NCBI GenBank assembly: GCA_015493675.1
Contig: WGCR01000578.1
Span: forward strand, 1 to 9,286
Direction of reading: 5' to 3'
Source: Anaerolineae bacterium
GTDB taxonomy: Bacteria; Chloroflexota; Anaerolineae; J102
DNA: 9,286 nucleotides
The translations under genes and the position numbers were made by a program. The notes below the pieces were generated by a model. The model was not told the origin of the DNA. It did no database searches and saw nothing but the letters and a program-made list of their open reading frames with translations. This document shows positions 5,428 through 9,286 of the stretch, in pieces. Position 1 is the stretch's first letter. Each line of letters begins with the position of its first letter.

Positions 5428-6405
5428 CTAGGCCGTTTTCCCCTCGCCCGCGTCTTTCTTCCACAACAACCACAACACCCCGCCCGGCAGACTACAGAAA
5501 AGCTGCACGGCTTGCACAAACAGGCTTAGGGCCAGGGCCAGCTCGCCCTGCACGCCCACCAATCCATAAAAGAAGGGGTACGCTGCCTGACTCAGACCCA
5601 GGCCGCCGATGGAGATAGGGATGATGAGCACCAGAGCGATGAGGGGCGTGAACAGAAAAATATCCACCAGGGGAATGCCGCCGCCCAGGGCCAGCGAAAG
5701 CGCATAATTCACCATCGAGGTGGTGGCAATGCCCGCAAGACCGATGAGAAAAGCGAACGCCAGCGTTTTATATTGAAAACGGTAAAGCTCAAAAGCTGCA
5801 GCCAGAGAATCCCAGATGACAGCGATCTTCTCCAGAATGCCGCGATGAAGCAGTCGGCTCACGAAGCGGCTGATGCGGCGACTAATGAGAAAGGCGCCGA
5901 TGGTGATCAGCGCCAACAGGGCCAGAACAGCCACCGCGGCCAGGGGCCAGAGGTCGGAACGATTGGTGAGAAAGACCACCGCCAGCGCCGAAACCGCGGC
6001 CACGCTCATGTAGGCTGAGAGTCCGATCAGTCGATCCAGCACCACCGAAGCGGCTGCGCCCGCATTCTCCTCGGTGTATTTTGCCAGGCCGTAGCCCCGC
6101 ATCACATCACCGCCGATGTTGGCGGGCAGGATGTTGTTGAAGAAAAAGCCCACGAATGTGAAATTGGCCATCGCCAGGAAAGGCGCTTTGATAGCTTGCG
6201 CCCGCAGCAACGTCCACCACTTGAAGGCATTGATCAGCATCGCTGTCCAGAACAGCAATACGCTCACCAGCACCCACCATAAATTGGCCGACGCCAGCAT
6301 CTGCCAGACCTCAGTCAGCCTCCCCTGAAAGCGCCAGAGTACGAAAAGAATCAGCGCCAGACTGATGCCGCCCCGGATCAGGGCGTTGGTGTATTTGCCC
6401 TTCAC
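5428..6405 (-). CDS. Lysylphosphatidylglycerol synthase TM region / UPF0104 flippase-like membrane protein
   Basis: A 325-residue multi-pass membrane protein with roughly eight hydrophobic segments. The family motif is clear: NNILPANIGGDVMRGY at residues 90-105, VVLDRLIGL at 121-129, and PISIGGLGLSQAAYPF in the C-terminal half. This domain is the flippase part of MprF. Free-standing members are thought to move lipids or lipid-linked sugars across the membrane, and in archaeal AglD it is fused to a GT2 domain. There is no aminoacyl-transferase domain, so this is not a full MprF. It lies 159 bases downstream of a GT2 gene on the same strand, which supports a joint role in a glycolipid or glycan pathway (inference). 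The start is GTG at 6405: GGAGGA (6411-6416) is 5 bases upstream, whereas the in-frame GTG at 6408 would be too close. Confidence 0.87.
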   Translation of the reverse strand: MKGKYTNALIRGGISLALILFVLWRFQGRLTEVWQMLASANLWWVLVSVLLFWTAMLINAFKWWTLLRAQAIKAPFLAMANFTFVGFFFNNILPANIGGDVMRGYGLAKYTEENAGAAASVVLDRLIGLSAYMSVAAVSALAVVFLTNRSDLWPLAAVAVLALLALITIGAFLISRRISRFVSRLLHRGILEKIAVIWDSLAAAFELYRFQYKTLAFAFLIGLAGIATTSMVNYALSLALGGGIPLVDIFLFTPLIALVLIIPISIGGLGLSQAAYPFFYGLVGVQGELALALSLFVQAVQLFCSLPGGVLWLLWKKDAGEGKTA

Positions 6406-6519
6406 CACTGTCCTCCGACCGAGGGGAAATAGGTCTCATGCAAAGGCGCCAGGGGAAACATGCGCCGGGAACGGGGGACGGAAGACCGAAAAGGCGAGCG
6501 CCGCTTCGCCTCCAGCACT

Positions 6520-6554
6520 GCTAACTGCTTACTGTTTACTGGCAACTGTTCACT
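6520..6554. repeat. Five tandem degenerate 7-bp units
   Basis: The units GCTAACT, GCTTACT, GTTTACT, GGCAACT and GTTCACT are contiguous and all end in ACT. They begin the spacer just past the glycosyltransferase stop codon (6565-6567, minus strand). The rest of the spacer, about 6409-6519, includes GGAACGGGGGACGGAAGACC, another repetitive-looking word string. No gene is visible, and the frame open across it belongs to the opposite strand of the glycosyltransferase gene. Confidence 0.6.
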
Positions 6555-6564
6555 ACTCACCGCC

Positions 6565-7569
6565 CTACCCCTGCGTCTTATGGCTGGCGACGGTGACAGA
6601 GGCCATAGGATCTACTACATTGGCGTCCTCGGTCAACTTACGGGATTTTTCTTTCTCCGAGGCGACGTCGGCCTTCTGGCTCCAGGCCATGTCCCAGACC
6701 ACGTGCTTTTCTTTTTTGATAGCGAAATCGTACCAGCCCATGAACCGGGCCCAGGTTTCCAGCACCGCCAACATGCCCAGCACATAGATGAGCTGGAAGA
6801 CGCCCCAGATGGCCCGGGCCACCTGCTTGATGGCGATCCACGCCACCTTACGTTTGCGCAGGCTGCTGACCTTGTAACCATACTTGTGTTTGAGATAAAG
6901 ATGTCCGGCGTGATTGCGGCGTCGCTGGCGCACGAAATCGCCGATGGTGGTGGGCCCGGTGTTGTACACCACGGCGTCGGGCGCGTAGCGCACCTCCATT
7001 CCCCGCTTGACCATGAACGCCTCGACAAACGCTTCATCCATGGCCACATCGGGCGGGATCTGGTCAAACACCTTCCGGAACGCGATCATCTCGCCCAGGC
7101 GGGGGATATCGAGACTCAGCTCGTGCTCCAATTGCAGCCGCAGATAGGTGAACAGGCTGGCCAGATGATCGGGCGTGTTCACCGGCACCTTGTGCGCACC
7201 CGTCATCCCCACATTGGGGTCCCGAAACATCCGCACCATGTGCTCCACGGCAGATTCGTGCGGCAATGTGTCGCCGCTTTCCAGTACGCAGATATCCTCC
7301 TGCGCCACCTTCAGAAATTCGTTGATGGCTGCGGTTTTGCCCAGGCGGCGTTCCTGCTCGATGAGCTTGACCCGCGGCTCCTGCGCCATAACATCCTTGA
7401 TGATAGGAACAGTGTTATCGGTGCAGGCGCTGGCGACTACGATGATCTCCGTGATCGACACCTCGTGGAGGTGCTGGTTGATCATCGCATCCAGGATTTT
7501 GCCGATATTCGATTCTTCATTATAAGCAGTGATGCAGACACTGCAACGGATTTTTTCTTTTGGTTCCAC
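6565..7569 (-). CDS. Family 2 glycosyltransferase
   Basis: A 334-residue GT-A fold enzyme transferring a sugar from a nucleotide donor at the cytoplasmic face of the membrane. The opening strand is CITAYNEESNIGKILDAM (12-29). EIIVVASACTDNT (41-53) fills the place of the usual DDGSTDGT, and GKTAAINEF (77-85) follows. Instead of a clear DxD the metal-site region reads LESGDTLP (96-103). MDEAF near 178 could supply the catalytic acid, and QRRRN (215-219) corresponds to the QxxRW-type motif. A hydrophobic segment around 243-275 suggests membrane attachment. The start is GTG at 7569, with a weak AAAGG site 5 bases upstream and a TATAAT about 55 bases upstream. The flippase-like gene follows on the same strand. 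The substrate cannot be read from sequence. The last 35 residues are polar and may be variable. Confidence 0.88.
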   Translation of the reverse strand: MEPKEKIRCSVCITAYNEESNIGKILDAMINQHLHEVSITEIIVVASACTDNTVPIIKDVMAQEPRVKLIEQERRLGKTAAINEFLKVAQEDICVLESGDTLPHESAVEHMVRMFRDPNVGMTGAHKVPVNTPDHLASLFTYLRLQLEHELSLDIPRLGEMIAFRKVFDQIPPDVAMDEAFVEAFMVKRGMEVRYAPDAVVYNTGPTTIGDFVRQRRRNHAGHLYLKHKYGYKVSSLRKRKVAWIAIKQVARAIWGVFQLIYVLGMLAVLETWARFMGWYDFAIKKEKHVVWDMAWSQKADVASEKEKSRKLTEDANVVDPMASVTVASHKTQG

Positions 7570-7623
7570 GATGGCCTTTATTTTTGGGGATGCGCGTTAG
7601 AAAAACGCGTAATTCGAAACTAG

Positions 7624-7653
7624 ATTATACCCTTTCAGGGGCGGACGCTCCAA
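7624..7653 (-). promoter_or_regulatory. Possible promoter of the glycosyltransferase gene
   Basis: On the minus strand a perfect TATAAT lies at 7624-7629, and TTGGAG at 7648-7653 is 18 bases upstream (weak -35). Transcription would start near 7617, giving a leader of about 50 bases. The leader contains a small hairpin, CGCGTT-AGAAA-AACGCG (7593-7609). Confidence 0.5.
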
Positions 7654-7713
7654 AGATCAACCACGATGCGCCGGGCAACTATGGATCTGGACTGACTTCT
7701 GCATCTTTTTTTG

Positions 7714-7789
7714 TCAGCAATTCCAAATTTAAAAAATTGGGCGCAAATTGGAATCAGAAATTCCAATTCGGGTGCGTTTCAATTTGGGG
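7714..7789. repeat. AATTGG/CCAATT word cluster with a 9-bp hairpin
   Basis: TCAG(C/A)AATTCCAA occurs at 7714-7726 and 7754-7766, exactly 40 bp apart. A perfect 9-bp stem AATTGGAAT-CAGAA-ATTCCAATT spans 7746-7768. Related words stand at 7734-7744 (AAATTGGGCGC) and 7774-7787. The cluster is AT-rich in otherwise GC-rich DNA. Protein-binding array, recombination scar and mobile-element end are all open options. Confidence 0.5.
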
Positions 7790-8101
7790 GCAGAAAATCG
7801 TCGCCGATTCGTCGCCAGGCGCTGGCCGAGTGAACTCGGGCTCTCCAGGCGCAGGCCCCCACCTTCTGTTCCTCCCCCGCTCCGAGACGGGCGGGGGAGG
7901 AGGTAAGGAAGCTGAATGAGATTGCGCCAGTGGTCGCCCTGCGGCGACCACTGGCATAGGAAGAAAATGGACGGCGTAGGCCGTCATCTTATTCCTCTCC
8001 AATGTTCTCCCCCGCTTGCGGGGGAGATGAAGAGGGGGCTGGCCGCAGGCCTGAAGCGTTCGACTTGAGTCGGTCAGGGCGCCCCAATTTTGGAACGCAC
8101 C
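7771..8101. repeat. Roughly symmetric 331-bp inverted element with internal hairpins
   Basis: The ends are imperfect inverted repeats: GGTGCGTTTCAATTTGGGG (7771-7789) against the complement of CCCCAATTTTGGAACGCACC (8082-8101). Inside, each arm carries a CTCCCCCGC...GCGGGGGAG hairpin, at 7871-7900 (10-bp stem) and 8006-8027 (10-bp stem). Near the middle is a perfect 13-bp hairpin (7926-7938 with 7943-7955, loop CTGC). A further hairpin, GACGGC-GTAG-GCCGTC, lies at 7970-7985. There is no transposase and no credible gene in 7570-8155. It could be a MITE-like non-autonomous element or a decayed palindromic repeat. Target-site duplications are not obvious. Confidence 0.45.
7818..7904. repeat. Dispersed repeat, copy B
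   Basis: This is the homologue of copy A at 2171-2256, in the same orientation. It includes a small stem CCGAG-TGAA-CTCGG (7826-7839) and ends in the 10-bp hairpin 7871-7900. It forms most of the left arm of the 331-bp inverted element. Confidence 0.75.
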
Positions 8102-8119
8102 CTTCCACTTCTGGAACGC
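8088..8119. promoter_or_regulatory. Direct repeat TGGAACGC, 21 bp apart, upstream of the HD gene
   Basis: TTTTGGAACGC (8088-8098) and TTCTGGAACGC (8109-8119) match at 10 of 11 positions with 21-bp spacing, close to two helical turns. The second copy reaches the expected -35 region of the promoter that follows. A tandem binding site for a regulator is one reading. The first copy is also part of the right end of the inverted element. Confidence 0.35.
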
Positions 8120-8147
8120 TTACTGATGGCGAAAAACATGTTATAAT
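8119..8147 (+). promoter_or_regulatory. Promoter of the HD gene, predicted leaderless
   Basis: A perfect TATAAT lies at 8142-8147, with a poor -35 (CTTACT, 8119-8124) 17 bases upstream. Only eight bases separate the -10 box from the ATG at 8156, so the first transcribed base would be at or next to the A of the start codon. There is no Shine-Dalgarno site. A leaderless mRNA is the natural reading. Confidence 0.65.
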
Positions 8148-8155
8148 GGCAAATC

Positions 8156-8698
8156 ATGAACGATGGCCCGAAACAACGCCCTTCGCCCATTCGTCAGCGC
8201 CTGTATCGCGGCGTTGATGGTCTGATCGCGCCCTTTCGCAAGGTGGATGACGGGCCCGCGGCGGAGGTTCTCCCACCTGCGGCGCTGGCGTTATTTCGTC
8301 GCATGAGCGCCGCAGACCGCACACACAGTTTGCGAGTGTATCACTGGCTGCGCGAGGCCGGCTATGAGCAGAACGATCTACTAACGGCCGGACTGCTCCA
8401 TGATTGTGGCAAGGCCGCGGCCAGGCTGGCTGTATGGCAGCGAACTCTGAAAGTGGTGCTGAAAAAGCTGGCTCCGGGCCAGTGGCGTCGGCTATCCGCC
8501 CCGGCCGCGCCTGATAGCTGGCGGCGTCCCTTTTATATTCTGGCGGAACATGCGCGAATCGGAGCGGAATGGGCGGAAGCCGCCGGATGTTCGGAGCTCA
8601 CCTGCTGGCTGATCGCCCAGCACGAAAGCGATATCCCGCGCGATCATCCCCATTATGACTTGCAGCGGGCCTTGCAGACTGCCGACGCATCGAGTTGA
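8156..8698 (+). CDS. HD domain-containing protein (predicted metal-dependent phosphohydrolase)
   Basis: A 180-residue protein with the HD superfamily metal-site residues in order: His57 in RTHSLRVYHWL, the His82-Asp83 pair in GLLHDCGKAA, His132 in AEHARIGAEW, His156 in LIAQHES, and Asp177 in LQTADASS. The HDCGK motif resembles HDIG-type domains of small phosphohydrolases, which act on nucleotides or phospho-compounds. The exact substrate is not readable. No signal peptide or membrane segment is seen, so it is probably cytosolic. No GYP motif is seen, so it is not a classic HD-GYP cyclic-di-GMP phosphodiesterase. The ATG at 8156 sits just after a TATAAT box, pointing to a leaderless transcript. 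It is convergent with the beta-propeller gene, with seven bases between the two stop codons and no visible terminator. Confidence 0.85.
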   Translation: MNDGPKQRPSPIRQRLYRGVDGLIAPFRKVDDGPAAEVLPPAALALFRRMSAADRTHSLRVYHWLREAGYEQNDLLTAGLLHDCGKAAARLAVWQRTLKVVLKKLAPGQWRRLSAPAAPDSWRRPFYILAEHARIGAEWAEAAGCSELTCWLIAQHESDIPRDHPHYDLQRALQTADASS

Positions 8699-8705
8699 AA
8701 CGCTC

Positions 8706-9286
8706 TCAGCGCGGTTCCCAGGCGGGATCCCAATCCCGGGCGTTGTTGTTTGTCAGGCGCAGAAAACCGGAGCCGTCCCGGTGAATCAGGGCGATCTCTT
8801 CATCTTCGTCGGTAATGACGAAAGCCAACTGCTGGCTGTCGCTGGACCAGGCGGCCGGGGCCTCGGAAAAGACGGGCGTGAAGAGTCGTCTGCGATTGGC
8901 TCCGGCTGAATCAACGGTGTAAAGTCCCCATTGTCCGCCGCCCTCGCCGGTAATGTGGGCGATGAGACTGCCATCAGGCGACCAGCTTGGCGTCTGAGAC
9001 CAGGCGTCCAGTGGCGTCAGGCGCAGCATGTTGCCGGGAATGATGCTGCTGGCGGTGTAGATGCCGGCGTTGCCATCCTTGGTGGAGGCGAAAACCACCG
9101 ATTGGCTGTCGGGCGCCCAGCCCGGATTCCAACTGGCGTAGCCAGAATCGGTGATCTGCATCAAATCGGAGCTGGTAATGTCCATCACGCCAATGACCTT
9201 GGCGTCGCTGATCTCCAGAACGATGTGGCGGCTGTCGGGCGACCATTGATAGGTGATGTGCCGCCCCGGCAATTCAGCCCAGAGCA
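8706..9286 (-). CDS. TolB/WD40-like beta-propeller protein, C-terminal part (partial)
   Basis: The frame runs open to the right edge, so only the last 193 or so residues are present and the true start is outside. Four PD40-type blades can be seen, each marked by a W(S/A)PD(S/G)-like core: ITYQWSPDSRHIV, PGWAPDSQSVVFAS, PSWSPDGSLIAHI and AAWSSDSQQLAFV. Strands with a (G)IYTA / LYTVD / IALIHRDG ending follow each core. The protein ends after a final half-blade, DWDPAWEPR, which could close the propeller with N-terminal strands. Such domains occur in TolB and in many surface or secreted proteins, and in fusions to kinases or transcription factors. The missing N-terminus would decide which. The TTG at 9272 is not a credible start because the domain continues upstream of it. 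Confidence 0.85.
   Translation of the reverse strand, partial: LWAELPGRHITYQWSPDSRHIVLEISDAKVIGVMDITSSDLMQITDSGYASWNPGWAPDSQSVVFASTKDGNAGIYTASSIIPGNMLRLTPLDAWSQTPSWSPDGSLIAHITGEGGGQWGLYTVDSAGANRRRLFTPVFSEAPAAWSSDSQQLAFVITDEDEEIALIHRDGSGFLRLTNNNARDWDPAWEPR

Noticed and set aside
6460..7623. A 387-codon plus-strand frame opposite the glycosyltransferase
   Set aside because: It is longer than the real gene but has no domain, is rich in His/Asp/Leu typical of antisense frames, and begins in repeat DNA. The minus-strand GT2 motifs are unambiguous.
7926..7955. Strong 13-bp hairpin as a rho-independent terminator
   Set aside because: No T-tract follows on either strand, and neither neighbouring gene ends near it: both point away from it.
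8002..8217. A 71-codon plus-strand frame before the HD gene
   Set aside because: It starts inside a hairpin, runs through repeat DNA and the HD promoter, and overlaps the HD gene in another frame.

Overview
The window reads as chromosomal DNA from a GC-rich bacterium. My best guess is a Chloroflexota (Anaerolineae-like) member. This rests on GC-rich housekeeping genes, few Shine-Dalgarno sites, a -10 box that would give a leaderless mRNA, and intergenic spaces full of short degenerate repeats and GC hairpins. No rRNA or marker gene is present, so the assignment is tentative (about 50%). I saw no tRNA, rRNA, CRISPR array, transposase or phage gene.

Layout. 1-259: repeat-rich non-coding DNA with two adjacent hairpins and an 18-bp direct repeat. 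260-2031: an AT-rich block on the minus strand with a CPBP-family membrane protease and a TetR-type repressor. The two are separated by a degenerate repeat, and the repressor has a 17-bp palindromic operator inside its own promoter. 2171-2256: copy A of a dispersed repeat. 2298-3035: a Nudix hydrolase convergent with a UPF0175 (antitoxin-like) protein, with no base between their stop codons. 3102-5130: aroC and aroE, two shikimate-pathway genes coupled by a Shine-Dalgarno site inside the end of aroC. 5131-5427: three hairpins and a 10-bp periodic repeat between convergent genes. 5428-7569 (minus): a flippase-like membrane protein of the LPG-synthase TM/UPF0104 family and, upstream of it, a family 2 glycosyltransferase, separated by a 7-bp periodic repeat. 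7570-8155: a 586-base non-coding, hairpin-dense stretch with repeat copy B and a roughly symmetric 331-bp inverted structure. 8156-8698: an HD-domain phosphohydrolase, probably on a leaderless mRNA. 8706-9286 (minus): the C-terminal part of a TolB/WD40-like beta-propeller protein that runs off the window.

How the genes work together. AroE (dehydroshikimate to shikimate) and AroC (EPSP to chorismate) serve the same pathway and are clearly one transcription unit. The glycosyltransferase and flippase-like protein plausibly act together in building or exporting a lipid-linked glycan or modified lipid. The other genes look like single accessory units. The protease and TetR genes are much poorer in GC than aroCE and were probably acquired.

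No clearly new multi-gene system is visible. The most unusual material is non-coding: several families of palindromic and short-period repeats packed into almost every gene boundary.
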